Below are positions 1 through 8,492 of a stretch of 48,279 nt of DNA, in pieces (the stretch's first letter is position 1; every line of letters starts with the position of its first letter). The notes under the pieces were generated by a model. It was given only the letters and a program-made list of their open reading frames with translations, did no database searches and was not told the origin of the DNA. The translations under genes and the position numbers were made by a program. Origin of the DNA: Verrucomicrobiota bacterium (GTDB lineage: Bacteria > Verrucomicrobiota > Verrucomicrobiia > Chthoniobacterales > UBA10450); NCBI GenBank assembly GCA_003219175.1, contig QHPU01000054.1:1-48279 (forward strand), written 5' to 3'.

Positions 1-92
1 CAACAGCTCCCTCAAACCTCAATCGATGTACGCTTGACGACAAGACAGTTACTACGGCGTCGCGGAGAGCTCGCCGTTCCTTGAACAGCCCT

Positions 93-647
93 TCACATCA
101 TTCCCAGCTTCATCCGACCCGCATCGCTGATCATGTTTTGATTCCAGGGCGGATCCCATACCAGTTGGACGTCGGCTTCATCGACGCCGTCGATGCTCAA
201 GAGTTTACTCTGGGCATCGTGCGCAATCGCTGGACCCATCCCGCAACCTGGCGCAGTCAACGTCATCTTCACGTCGACGCGTGTGCCGCCATCTTCTTTC
301 TTCGTCAGCTTGCAATCGTAAACTAATCCGAGATCAACAATGTTGACTGGAATTTCCGGGTCATAACACTGGCGCAACTGATTCCAGACATCTTCCTCCG
401 AAACTGCGCCATCTTTTGCGCCATTTCCGGATCGTGCCGGCTGCACTTCTGTCTTTTCTAATCCGAGGGCGTCGCCATCCTTTTCCGCTACACGTGATAA
501 TCCAAAATTCGTCGCAATAGTGTAACTGCCACCCAGTGACTGGGTAATCACGCCGGGGGTCCCCGCGGGGATTGTGATCTTTGTGCCTGCTGGTATTTGA
601 ATTGCCTCAATGTCCCTACGGGTGCTGAATTCAGTGTTCTCGTACAT
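93..647 (-). CDS. sufT: SufT-type Fe-S cluster assembly protein (MIP18/DUF59 family)
   Basis: A 184-residue protein with the two-part layout of the long SufT family. An N-terminal beta-rich part (about residues 1-75) carries a TKITIPAGTPGVITQSLGG stretch. A linker leads to a MIP18/DUF59 domain (about 85-184) with the DPEIPVNIVDLGLVY motif and the conserved APGCGMGP loop that holds the family cysteine. SufT acts in the cytoplasm as an accessory factor that helps load Fe-S clusters on client enzymes; in other bacteria it matters most when demand for aconitase or lipoyl synthase is high. It is the last gene after pdhA-pdhB-pdhC on the same strand, 202 bases after pdhC, with a palindrome between them. 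The link to lipoate-dependent PDH is suggestive but inferred. No other suf gene is visible. Confidence 0.88.
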   Translation of the reverse strand: MYENTEFSTRRDIEAIQIPAGTKITIPAGTPGVITQSLGGSYTIATNFGLSRVAEKDGDALGLEKTEVQPARSGNGAKDGAVSEEDVWNQLRQCYDPEIPVNIVDLGLVYDCKLTKKEDGGTRVDVKMTLTAPGCGMGPAIAHDAQSKLLSIDGVDEADVQLVWDPPWNQNMISDAGRMKLGMM

Positions 648-778
648 AAGCTTTTTTCAGTCCGAGCGAAGCCAAGGAATCTCTACCTATTTCTAGCGCT
701 TCTCGTCTCGGATTCTTTACACATTAGCTGTGAAGTGCTTCGGTTTCAATTAGAGTACCCTCATCCACAGAGAAGTTT

Positions 779-800
779 GGGACGCGCCAGCGCGCGTCCC
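779..800. repeat. Short GC-rich palindrome between pdhC and sufT
   Basis: The arms GGGACGCG (779-786) and CGCGTCCC (793-800) form a perfect 8-bp stem with a 6-base loop. It lies in the 202-base gap between pdhC and sufT. It could act as an attenuator or terminator, but there is no T-tract, so a REP-like repeat is as likely. Confidence 0.5.
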
Positions 801-849
801 TCCAGATTTAAGGCGTCTGTGCCGGAGGCCGGCTGCCGATCGTCGATTC

Positions 850-2097
850 CTATAATTTCGCCGGATCTTCGAGTAGCTCGATGACGCGCTTAAGCAAGCG
901 GCCGGCGCCGCCGCCGTCAAGGCTGCGGTGATCGAAGCTCAAAGTAATTTGCGCCTCGGTAACGGGAATGAAATCCGATTTTGAGTCGTCCCAACGCGGT
1001 GTCTTTTTACCGACGCCGAGACCAAGAATCATGGTTTGATCGGGGAGGGGAATCGGAGTGCCCCATTCCACCCCAAATGTTCCGAAATTCGAAACCGCGG
1101 CGATGCCGCCGGCCTGCATTTCCGGTGAAATCCGTCGCTGACGACCGAGCGCGACAAGTTCGTCATACTTCGTGGCCAGGTCAGCCAGCGAAGTCTTGTC
1201 CGCTTCACGAAGGATCGGGACGATGATTCCATCCTGCGCTTCAATGGCGAGGCCAATGTCAATGCTGTTCGATTGCAGGACACGCGATCCGACGAGTTTT
1301 GCGGCAGCCCCCGGATTTTCCGCTAGCGCTAGCGCGAGTGCGCGCAAGGCATATAGAGCCGGACCGGGTTTCGGGTCCCGCTGTTTACGATCCGTTAGAA
1401 CTGGATCGAGATTGACCGACGAGCCGATTGTCGCCAATGGTCGCGACCAACTTCGTCGCATCGCATCTGCGACCCCCGCTCGGATGGCGGAAGCATCGCT
1501 AGCTGATTGCGACTCAATCTGGCGCAAATAATTTTCGAGGTCTTTGATCGTAACGCGATTGCCACTGCCGGTCCCCGCAATTCCCGCAAGGTCGGCGGCA
1601 GTGAGTTGCAATTCTTGCATCCGCGCTCGCACTCGTGGCGATAGAAAACCGGCCCCTTTGCCTGCCGCGGGTACGGGCAGGGCACCCCCCGGCGTTGCGC
1701 CTTGCGTGCTGATCCGTGAAGTGCGCACTGCGCTTTCGTCGATCTGGAAGTGCGCGCCGTTCCCAGTCTTTTCTTCGCCGCGGCCGGGAATTTCCGCGGT
1801 TACGTCAGGTTGAACTTCGGGTGGCGCTTGTTTCGCAAACCGCGCCGCATCGTCGGCGCTCGCCTCAATGTAACCAAGCACCGCGCCGATCGGATACGTT
1901 TCCTTGACCTGCGCGTCGATCTTCGCGATCTCGCCTGCGCACGGTGTTGTCACGCCCATAACCGCCTTGTTGGTTTCGACCTCCATGATCTCCTGGTCGG
2001 GCATGACCTTTTCGCCTGGCTTGACATTGATCGATACAATCGTGGCCTCGGCGATTGATTCGCCGAGCTGCGGCATGATGATTGGTACTTGGGGCAT
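850..2097 (-). CDS. pdhC: Dihydrolipoamide acetyltransferase, E2 of pyruvate dehydrogenase
   Basis: A 415-residue 2-oxoacid dehydrogenase E2. A single lipoyl domain (about 1-78) has the motif VETNKAVM, with the lipoylated lysine at residue 44. A flexible Ala/Pro/Gly-rich linker follows. The peripheral subunit-binding domain (about 152-193) begins LSPRVRARMQEL. The catalytic acyltransferase core (about 210-415) ends with SFDHRSLDGGGAGRLL, which contains the HxxxDG active site. It transfers the acetyl group from the E1 thiamine intermediate to CoA in the cytosolic complex. It sits directly after E1 alpha and E1 beta, which supports pyruvate as substrate, although a branched-chain 2-oxoacid complex has the same layout. 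No E3 (lpd) gene is in the window. Confidence 0.9.
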   Translation of the reverse strand: MPQVPIIMPQLGESIAEATIVSINVKPGEKVMPDQEIMEVETNKAVMGVTTPCAGEIAKIDAQVKETYPIGAVLGYIEASADDAARFAKQAPPEVQPDVTAEIPGRGEEKTGNGAHFQIDESAVRTSRISTQGATPGGALPVPAAGKGAGFLSPRVRARMQELQLTAADLAGIAGTGSGNRVTIKDLENYLRQIESQSASDASAIRAGVADAMRRSWSRPLATIGSSVNLDPVLTDRKQRDPKPGPALYALRALALALAENPGAAAKLVGSRVLQSNSIDIGLAIEAQDGIIVPILREADKTSLADLATKYDELVALGRQRRISPEMQAGGIAAVSNFGTFGVEWGTPIPLPDQTMILGLGVGKKTPRWDDSKSDFIPVTEAQITLSFDHRSLDGGGAGRLLKRVIELLEDPAKL

Positions 2098-2123
2098 AAA
2101 ATTTTAGGCAAAAGCTTCAAAGT

Positions 2124-2201
2124 CTGTCATCCCGAGCGGACGAGGGATCTCGCAATGGGCTTGAGCGATTGAGAGATCCTTCGCTTCGCTCAGGATGACA
2201 G
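2124..2201. repeat. Long imperfect palindrome, GTCATCC...GGATGAC family, copy 1
   Basis: One arm (2124-2152) begins CTGTCATCCCGAGCGGACG. The other (2171-2201) ends CTTCGCTCAGGATGACAG. The two are near reverse complements around a 19-base loop and fill most of the 124-base gap between pdhB and pdhC. A second, diverged copy lies at 4403-4484. The transcript could form a long hairpin that changes E1:E2 stoichiometry, but the same sequence elsewhere suggests a dispersed repeat. Confidence 0.75.
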
Positions 2202-2221
2202 TTTTGCAAATACATGGCGGA

Positions 2222-3190
2222 TCATTCGCGGAGGAGTTTTCGCGCTTTGGCGGCGATCACTTTGCTATTCGGCCGATGGGTTGACCAGAGATTTGGATGA
2301 TACGGAATGGGAGTGTCTTTGGCGTTGATCCGCGCCGGCGCGGCATCGAGTAAATGAAAACCTTCGGTCGTCACACGCGCGATCACTTCCGCGGTCGCCC
2401 CGCCCCAGGGGAAAGATTCGCCGACCACCAGGAGTCGGCCGGTTCTCGCGACCGACGCAAGGACAGTACCGGTATCGAGTGGTTTGACGGTACGCAGATC
2501 GACCACTTCAATTTCTAATCCTTCCTTCGCAATTTCTTCTGCTGCAATCAAGGATTCCTGCAGCATCGCGCTGTAACTAACGATTGTTAGATCGCGTCCG
2601 GCCCGTGCGATCCGCGCTTGGCCGATCGGCATTCCTTCGCTCGGAAGATCGTCGGCTTTGAGGTGGTAATAAAGATATTTGTGCTCGCAGTAAATCACCG
2701 GGTCATCAATCGCAACCGCATCGATCAGCATGGTGTAGGCGTCTTCCACCGTCGCTGGCGTCATCACGATCAGTCCGGGATAATGCGCGTAAAGTGATTC
2801 CATCGATTGGGAATGAAACGGCCCGCTCCCCTTAGTACCCCCGCTCGGCAATCTGATCGTGATCGGAACTGAAATATTGGTGCGCCAATAATGCGTCCCG
2901 GCGTTATTCAGAATCTGGTTCAATGCGATGCTCGAGAAATCGGCGAATTGCATTTCTACAATCGGCCGCATTCCTTCGAGCGCCGCACCAATAGCCGTGC
3001 CCACCATCGCGTCTTCGCTGATCGGCGTGTTCAGGACCCGACCGGGAAATTCCTTCGCCAATCCCTTTGTGGCCTTGAACGCGCCGCCAAAGGTTCCACC
3101 GACGTCCTGCCCGTAGATGAAGACGCGTTTGTCATCGCGCAAGAGTTTCGCCTGCGCTTCGCGGATAGCCTCGAGATAAGTGACGCTCAT
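2222..3190 (-). CDS. pdhB: Pyruvate dehydrogenase E1 component, beta subunit
   Basis: A 322-residue transketolase-type beta subunit. It opens MSVTYLEAIREAQAKLLRDD, has the pyrimidine-binding region with GQDVGGTFGGAF and the conserved NTPISEDAMVGTAIGAALEG segment, and ends with a transketolase C-terminal domain (about 185-322) containing VVDLRTVKPLDTGTVLASV. With the alpha subunit it decarboxylates the 2-oxoacid on thiamine diphosphate and reductively acylates E2. Length and domain order are normal for the alpha2beta2 E1 type. It lies 103 bases after pdhA and is followed by a long palindrome and pdhC. Substrate choice (pyruvate over branched-chain 2-oxoacids) is inferred from context. Confidence 0.92.
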   Translation of the reverse strand: MSVTYLEAIREAQAKLLRDDKRVFIYGQDVGGTFGGAFKATKGLAKEFPGRVLNTPISEDAMVGTAIGAALEGMRPIVEMQFADFSSIALNQILNNAGTHYWRTNISVPITIRLPSGGTKGSGPFHSQSMESLYAHYPGLIVMTPATVEDAYTMLIDAVAIDDPVIYCEHKYLYYHLKADDLPSEGMPIGQARIARAGRDLTIVSYSAMLQESLIAAEEIAKEGLEIEVVDLRTVKPLDTGTVLASVARTGRLLVVGESFPWGGATAEVIARVTTEGFHLLDAAPARINAKDTPIPYHPNLWSTHRPNSKVIAAKARKLLRE

Positions 3191-3292
3191 GGCTTCGCCA
3201 CGTTAGACTGTTGAAGCGTTGCAGGGCTAACGAGGAAGAGTCGTTGTAACGTTGTAAGGTTTTTAACCATGTAGGAGTTCATTCGAGCGTCG

Positions 3293-4333
3293 TCAGTCAG
3301 CTGCTTCGGCATTGTCCGCGAGATTTCGTGTCGAAATTGCGCACCAATCTTCTTCTTCGCCGCTGGGGAGGGGTTCTTTTTGAGCAATGGCGAAGGCTTC
3401 GTCCACTTGGCGCGCAGCGTCTTCGCGCCAGCCCTTTAATGTGGCGGGATCAACGAGCTCGTGTTCTTTGATAAATTGTTCGGTGCGTTGCAGGCAATCA
3501 CACGCGAATGGCTCGCCGTAGATTTCCTTTGGAACGTAACTAAAATCGTCGTGTTCCCCATGACCGGCCAGGCGCAGAATGGAGGCGACGACGAGCTGCG
3601 GTGGTCGGCCGGCACGGGCGCGTTTCACCGCCTTGCCAATGATGTCGAGACATTGCGCAAGATCGGTTCCATCCAGTTCGTACCCTTCGAAGCCGTAACC
3701 GCGGGCGCGATCGACCAGGTTGTCGCAGGCGAACTCACGGTCGTTGGGCGTGGAATAAGCGTAATGATTGTTTGTCGCGACCACGACCAGCGGGACATGC
3801 TCGACCGCGGCGATGTTCAATCCCTCGTGGCTCGCGCCGGTTTGCATTCCGCCTTCCCCAATTGTCGTTAGCCCGATAAAATTCTTCTCGCCCCGGCCGC
3901 GCTTCGCCATGAGCGACCCGACGAGCACGGAAACCATGGCGCCGAGATGGCTGATCATGGCCAGCTGCCCCTCCCGCGGTTTACCACGGTGAATGTTGCC
4001 ATCGCGACCCCGCATCGGTCCGGTGCGAGTCCCAATATACGTGCGTGCGACATCGACCAGCGGTTCGCCGAAGGCGGAGCGTCCAGCCTGGTCGCGGATC
4101 AGCGGGGCAAAGACGTCGCCCTTTTGCAAAGAAATACCGCAGGCTACGCTGACGGCCTCCTGGCCTTTGCCGACATAAACGCCACCGGTAATGCGACCCC
4201 CGCGATACATGCTGGCGAGTTTTTCCTCAAACGTGCGGGCCAAAAGCATCCAGCGAAACGCCTCGAGGTATTTCTCGTGGACTGGCGCTTCGGTTGGGGC
4301 TTTTTCCTTCTTGGGTCGCGCCGTCTGCAGCAT
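3293..4333 (-). CDS. pdhA: Pyruvate dehydrogenase E1 component, alpha subunit
   Basis: The alpha subunit of a heterotetrameric E1, 346 residues from the ATG at 4333. A longer TTG start at 4369 is possible but overlaps a good promoter. Seen motifs are the phosphate/TPP region GGVYVGKGQEAVS, DGNIHRGK, and the thiamine diphosphate fold running from GEGGMQTGASHEGLNIAA to VVVATNN. It binds TPP and decarboxylates pyruvate with PdhB. First gene of the pdhA-pdhB-pdhC-sufT group. The 5' end carries a -35/-10 pair so close to the ATG that the transcript may be leaderless. Upstream, between this gene and smc, lies copy 2 of the GTCATCC palindrome. Confidence 0.9.
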   Translation of the reverse strand: MLQTARPKKEKAPTEAPVHEKYLEAFRWMLLARTFEEKLASMYRGGRITGGVYVGKGQEAVSVACGISLQKGDVFAPLIRDQAGRSAFGEPLVDVARTYIGTRTGPMRGRDGNIHRGKPREGQLAMISHLGAMVSVLVGSLMAKRGRGEKNFIGLTTIGEGGMQTGASHEGLNIAAVEHVPLVVVATNNHYAYSTPNDREFACDNLVDRARGYGFEGYELDGTDLAQCLDIIGKAVKRARAGRPPQLVVASILRLAGHGEHDDFSYVPKEIYGEPFACDCLQRTEQFIKEHELVDPATLKGWREDAARQVDEAFAIAQKEPLPSGEEEDWCAISTRNLADNAEAAD

Positions 4334-4339
4334 CGAACG

Positions 4340-4369
4340 ATTGTAGCCAACATCAGCGCTGGTGCGCAA
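4340..4369 (-). promoter_or_regulatory. Candidate pdhA promoter, possibly leaderless
   Basis: On the minus strand a -35-like TTGCGC (4364-4369) and a -10-like TACAAT (4340-4345) are separated by 18 bases. The -10 box ends 6 bases before the ATG at 4333, so a start at the normal distance would fall on or next to the start codon. No Shine-Dalgarno sequence is visible before that ATG. This is prediction only. Confidence 0.4.
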
Positions 4370-4402
4370 AAAATTTTCGCTGGCTGGCTGGCCTTGTCAG
4401 CG

Positions 4403-4484
4403 TCATCCCGAGCGAAGGCGAGGGATCCCGTCGCGAAAGATTCAACGTAACGTACCGGGATTCTCGACTCGCGCTCGGGATGGC
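4403..4484. repeat. Long imperfect palindrome, GTCATCC...GGATGGC family, copy 2
   Basis: The arms GTCATCCCGAGCGAAGGCG... (4403-4431) and ...CTCGCGCTCGGGATGGC (4455-4484) are near reverse complements. The first arm matches copy 1 at 2124 in its first 13 bases (GTCATCCCGAGCG) and again at GAGGGATC. It lies upstream of pdhA and downstream of smc, so it could be a terminator for smc or simply a dispersed repeat. Confidence 0.7.
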
Positions 4485-4502
4485 GAGAATTGGCAGCGCG
4501 CG

Positions 4503-7500
4503 CTATCGTGCGGCGACTGACCTGACGCGCGAGTCTTCCTCTGCCATTGGGAAATGCCGTTGCGTCGGCTCATTGGCGGGCTTGCTTGCGCCGTTTGCCT
4601 CCGCCTTTCTAGGCGGGGCCAGCTTCATTCCGACCAGTTTACTCACTCCGCGCTCCTCCATTGTCACGCCGTAGAGAATATCGGCTTTCGCAATGGTGCG
4701 TTTGTTGTGAGTGATGATGATGAACTGGCTTTGCGAGACGAAACGTTCCAGCACCTTGATAAACCGGTTGATGTTGGATTCATCGAGCGGCGCATCCATC
4801 TCGTCGAGGACACAAAATGGGCTCGGCCGCACCATGTAGATCGCGAACAAAAGCGCGACGGCGGTCATGGTTCGCTCGCCGCCGCTCAATAGCGAGATGC
4901 TTTGCAATTGTTTGCCCGGCGGTTTGGCGATGATTTCGATGCCGCAATTGAGAGCATCGGCCTCGTCCATTAACTGGAGATCCGCACGGCCCCCGCCGAA
5001 AAGCTCGGCAAACATCTCCCGAAAATTCGCTCGGACTTGCGAAAACGTCTCCGCGAAAAGTTCCTTTGTGGTCGCATTGATCCGCGCGATCACATCGAGT
5101 AGCTCGCGCCGCGAATTGGTCAGATCGTTGTTCTGGCCTTCGAGAAAACGATATCGTTCTTCCAATTCGTCGTATTCCTGAACGGCCTCGAGATTGACCG
5201 GCCCCATGTTTTCCAGCTGACGCGTGAGATCAGCGATGAGATTCTCGATATCGGAGGTTGTGGCCGGTTTCGCCGGTTCTGTTTCGTCGTCTGGGCTGCG
5301 GCCAACGACCGCGGCTACAGAATCCTTTGCGAGACGTTTGAATTGAGCGTGCAGAACTTTTTCGTGAACCGGTTCGTCCGGCTGGAAGGCGCGGAGATCA
5401 ACCCGATAGCGCTCCATCACGTGTTCAGCCAAATGCTCGATCTGAAGCTGCAACTGCGTTTGCCGGACCGAATGCATCCCGCGTTTCTCCTGTAGTTCGC
5501 TGAGACGGTCGCGGGTGCTGCGCAGCCTAGCTTCATCGGAATTAATCTTTTCCAACCGGCCGGTGCGCTCCGTTACCAGTTTCCCAATCTCAGCCTGGCG
5601 CCGCCTACATTCCCCGGTTTGTTGTTCGATCGCGTTTCGGGCAGACTCATCTTCTGCGGCCTGTGTGACCAGACGAGCTTCATAATTCTGAATGTCCGCG
5701 CGTCGCGTCGAGATCAGTTCCGACAGTTCAGCTTGACGGGCAAGCATCGGCGCGCGCTGCGCCAGCAGATTTTGATGTTTTTGCTCATGCGTTGCGGCGG
5801 TGATTCGCATCTCGGCCAATCGGGCGGTGGCATCTTCCTCCTCCTGCGATGCTTTGTTTCGCTGGGCTTCTATGAGCAAGATATCGGTTCGGGCCTCGGT
5901 GATTTTTTTTTCAAGTTGTGCTGCCTGTTCCCCGAGACTCCGAATCTGGTCGTCGGCCGCGACGATTTGGCGCTCGAGAGTTGAGTAATCGGATTTAAGG
6001 GACTCTAGTTCTCGCTCGGCCGAATACTCTTCGCGCTCTAACTCCGAAATTTTGGAGGCTGAGACGGTTTGGGCAACTTGAGCCTCCTGATGCGAGACGA
6101 TTGCTTTTTCGAGGACGACAGTAGCCGCGCTAATTTGAGACTCGAGCGAGACGCGCTGTTTCTCGATGCTCGTCTGCTTTCGTCTTAATTTCGTTAGCTC
6201 GGTTGCAATTGCTTCGATCCGCGACTTGCGCTCGAGCAAAGAATCTGTCCGAACTTTCCCGCTACCTCCAAAAAGAATTCTCTCATGCGAGATGAACTCG
6301 CCGCCCAGGGTTGCAGCTGCGATTTCTGGATCTTTCCTGATGGCGATCAGCGCGTCTTCGAGATTTTTGAATAACACGACGTGGTCAAGCAAACGCCGCA
6401 CAAGAGGGGTCAGAGACTCCGGCGCCTGCACCTTGTTCGTAGCCCAGTCCACTGCCGTCGGCGGCAAATCTTTCGTCGGGCGATCACGATGTTCAATTTC
6501 TTCAAGAACCAGAGCCGCCTGCCCCATCTGATGTTGATTCAGATGTGAAATGATTTCTGCCGCTCGCCCGCCGTCTCGCAGAACAAGGGCATGCAAGTTT
6601 CGTCCCAATGCAGCTTCGATCGCAGGAACCAGCTCATGCGAGACATTGAGCTGTGCCGCGAGCGCGCCGGCAAATTCAAATTCCTTATTCTTTAATAGAC
6701 CCTGCGAGCCCTGCGCCAGGCCTTCGCCTTCTTCGTTGAGTTGGCGCAAGACTTCGTGACGCGATTCGTTTTCGGCAATGGTGCGATCAATCGCCGCTAG
6801 TTTTTTCTCGAGATCGGCCAGCGTGCTTCGGTTTTCACGCAAGACGTCTTCTTGCGAGCGCGCCCGCGCGAAAAGTTGCTCCACCGCTTGTCGGTCGGCT
6901 TCGGTGGTAGCGCGCGCGTTTTCAACCTGCGCGTTTAATTGTTTGTGATTGGTCTCCGCTGCCGTGATTTTGGTACGAGCCGTTTCGAAGTCGCGCTTGG
7001 TTGTGTCGCGCCGCTCGCGTAAATCACGCAAATCTTCTGTAATCGTGGACAGCCGAAGCTCGTCCTTTGACAAACTCATTTGCGTGTCGCGGAGCTTTTG
7101 ATCGAACACGCGGAAAGCTTCGCGCTGTCTGGCGATGTTTTCGGTCAGTTGCTTCAGTTCTTCATTCTTTTGTTCGAGTAGTCGCGCGGTTTCCTCTACC
7201 AGGGCATTGGCAGACTCGATTTCTGCATTCTGGTCCCGCAATTTTGATTCTGCCGATTCAATCTCGCGCCGGCTTCGTTCGATCCATTGGCGCAACTCCA
7301 CGCCGTGTTTTTCATTGAACTCGATCCGGTGCCGATGCGACGCGATCTCGTTTTCCAATTGCTGTAACTTGCTGCGGCTGTCTGCGATGTTTTCATCGGC
7401 TGCGTCCTGTTCGCGGCGCGCCGCGGCAAGTTTTGCTTCGCGCTCATTGATTTCGTTGCGGGTCGACTGTTCGATTTCTGAGATGCGCCCAATCTCGGCC

Positions 7501-8234
7501 GAGCAGTAGCCCAGTTCACCCTCCAGGCCCTGCAATTTTCGATGTGAGAAATGGGTGTCGAGCACTTGTAAATCCGCGTGCAACGCTTGATAGCGCCGCG
7601 CCTTGCCGGCCTGCCGTTGCAGCGAACCGATCTGACGCTTCACTTCTTTGATGATGTCGCCGATGCGCAACAGATTTGCTTCGGTCGCTTCGAGTTTGCG
7701 CAAGGCTTCTTTCTTGTGGGTCTTGTATTTCGTGATCCCGGCCGCTTCCTCGAAAACGCTGCGGCGATCTTCGGGTCGCGAACTGAGGATCAGGTCGATT
7801 TTGCCTTGCTCCATGATGGAATAGGCGGCGCGGCCAACTCCGGTATCGGCGAACAAACCGTGGATGTCCTTTAGGCGACACAAGGTCTTGTTCAGGAAAT
7901 ATTCGGAGTTGCCGTCGCGATAAATGCGTCTGGTTACACGCACGTCGTGCCAATCGACCCCGAGTTCATGAGAACACTCGGTGAAGTTGAGCGAGACTTC
8001 GGCGAATCCGAGCGGCTTGCGCAATTCGGCTCCGTTAAAAATGACGTCAGCCATCTCGCCGCCGCGCATCGACTTGGCGGATTGCTCGCCCAAGACCCAG
8101 CGGACAGCGTCGCAGACGTTGGATTTGCCGCAGCCATTGGGACCGACGATGGCGGTAACGCCTTCGTGGAAATTAAAGATCGTTTTATCGGCGAACGACT
8201 TAAAGCCGAAGAGCTCAAGCGATTGAAGATGCAT
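4503..8234 (-). CDS. smc: Chromosome segregation ATPase SMC
   Basis: A full-length 1243-residue bacterial SMC. The N-terminal ATPase half has Walker A GPNGCGKS (31-38) and the GVGRAAYSIMEQGKIDLILS region. Long coiled coils (about 170-500 and 680-1000) flank a hinge (about 510-660, including ALVLRDGGRAAEIISHL). The C-terminal half has the ABC signature LSGGE (1116-1120) and Walker B FCVLDEMDAPLD (1140-1151). The dimer loads on DNA with ScpA/ScpB, organises the chromosome and helps separate origins. The C-terminal tail after KLVGMKLAPP is a poorly conserved Ala/Glu/Arg extension. A weak promoter may lie at 8265-8291 (TATATT and TTGCGG, only 15 apart). The gene stands alone; scpA/scpB are not in view. 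Confidence 0.96.
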   Translation of the reverse strand: MHLQSLELFGFKSFADKTIFNFHEGVTAIVGPNGCGKSNVCDAVRWVLGEQSAKSMRGGEMADVIFNGAELRKPLGFAEVSLNFTECSHELGVDWHDVRVTRRIYRDGNSEYFLNKTLCRLKDIHGLFADTGVGRAAYSIMEQGKIDLILSSRPEDRRSVFEEAAGITKYKTHKKEALRKLEATEANLLRIGDIIKEVKRQIGSLQRQAGKARRYQALHADLQVLDTHFSHRKLQGLEGELGYCSAEIGRISEIEQSTRNEINEREAKLAAARREQDAADENIADSRSKLQQLENEIASHRHRIEFNEKHGVELRQWIERSRREIESAESKLRDQNAEIESANALVEETARLLEQKNEELKQLTENIARQREAFRVFDQKLRDTQMSLSKDELRLSTITEDLRDLRERRDTTKRDFETARTKITAAETNHKQLNAQVENARATTEADRQAVEQLFARARSQEDVLRENRSTLADLEKKLAAIDRTIAENESRHEVLRQLNEEGEGLAQGSQGLLKNKEFEFAGALAAQLNVSHELVPAIEAALGRNLHALVLRDGGRAAEIISHLNQHQMGQAALVLEEIEHRDRPTKDLPPTAVDWATNKVQAPESLTPLVRRLLDHVVLFKNLEDALIAIRKDPEIAAATLGGEFISHERILFGGSGKVRTDSLLERKSRIEAIATELTKLRRKQTSIEKQRVSLESQISAATVVLEKAIVSHQEAQVAQTVSASKISELEREEYSAERELESLKSDYSTLERQIVAADDQIRSLGEQAAQLEKKITEARTDILLIEAQRNKASQEEEDATARLAEMRITAATHEQKHQNLLAQRAPMLARQAELSELISTRRADIQNYEARLVTQAAEDESARNAIEQQTGECRRRQAEIGKLVTERTGRLEKINSDEARLRSTRDRLSELQEKRGMHSVRQTQLQLQIEHLAEHVMERYRVDLRAFQPDEPVHEKVLHAQFKRLAKDSVAAVVGRSPDDETEPAKPATTSDIENLIADLTRQLENMGPVNLEAVQEYDELEERYRFLEGQNNDLTNSRRELLDVIARINATTKELFAETFSQVRANFREMFAELFGGGRADLQLMDEADALNCGIEIIAKPPGKQLQSISLLSGGERTMTAVALLFAIYMVRPSPFCVLDEMDAPLDESNINRFIKVLERFVSQSQFIIITHNKRTIAKADILYGVTMEERGVSKLVGMKLAPPRKAEANGASKPANEPTQRHFPMAEEDSRVRSVAAR

Positions 8235-8492
8235 TTAGACTAGTCTGCTGCCTAGGTTGCAGAGAATATAATCGCAAGAATCTGTCCGCAAGCAAATCTA
8301 TACTATTTGAGGTGGTCGGCCATGGCCCAACTACCATATTTTGCGATCGCAACCTGGCTCGTCAAAGCGCGAGAGAACTGGCATGAGAACTGACGCATTC
8401 CAGGCCGCTGGCGGGTTATCGCAGCTTTTGAACGGCAGCAGCCCTTTGCCCGCTTTTCCGAGGATGTAAACCGCGGCACCAAAAAAGCGCGA

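Noticed and set aside
3187-3387. A 66-codon frame between pdhA and pdhB
   Set aside because: It overlaps the 3' end of pdhA and the pdhB start; low complexity and no homology-like motif.
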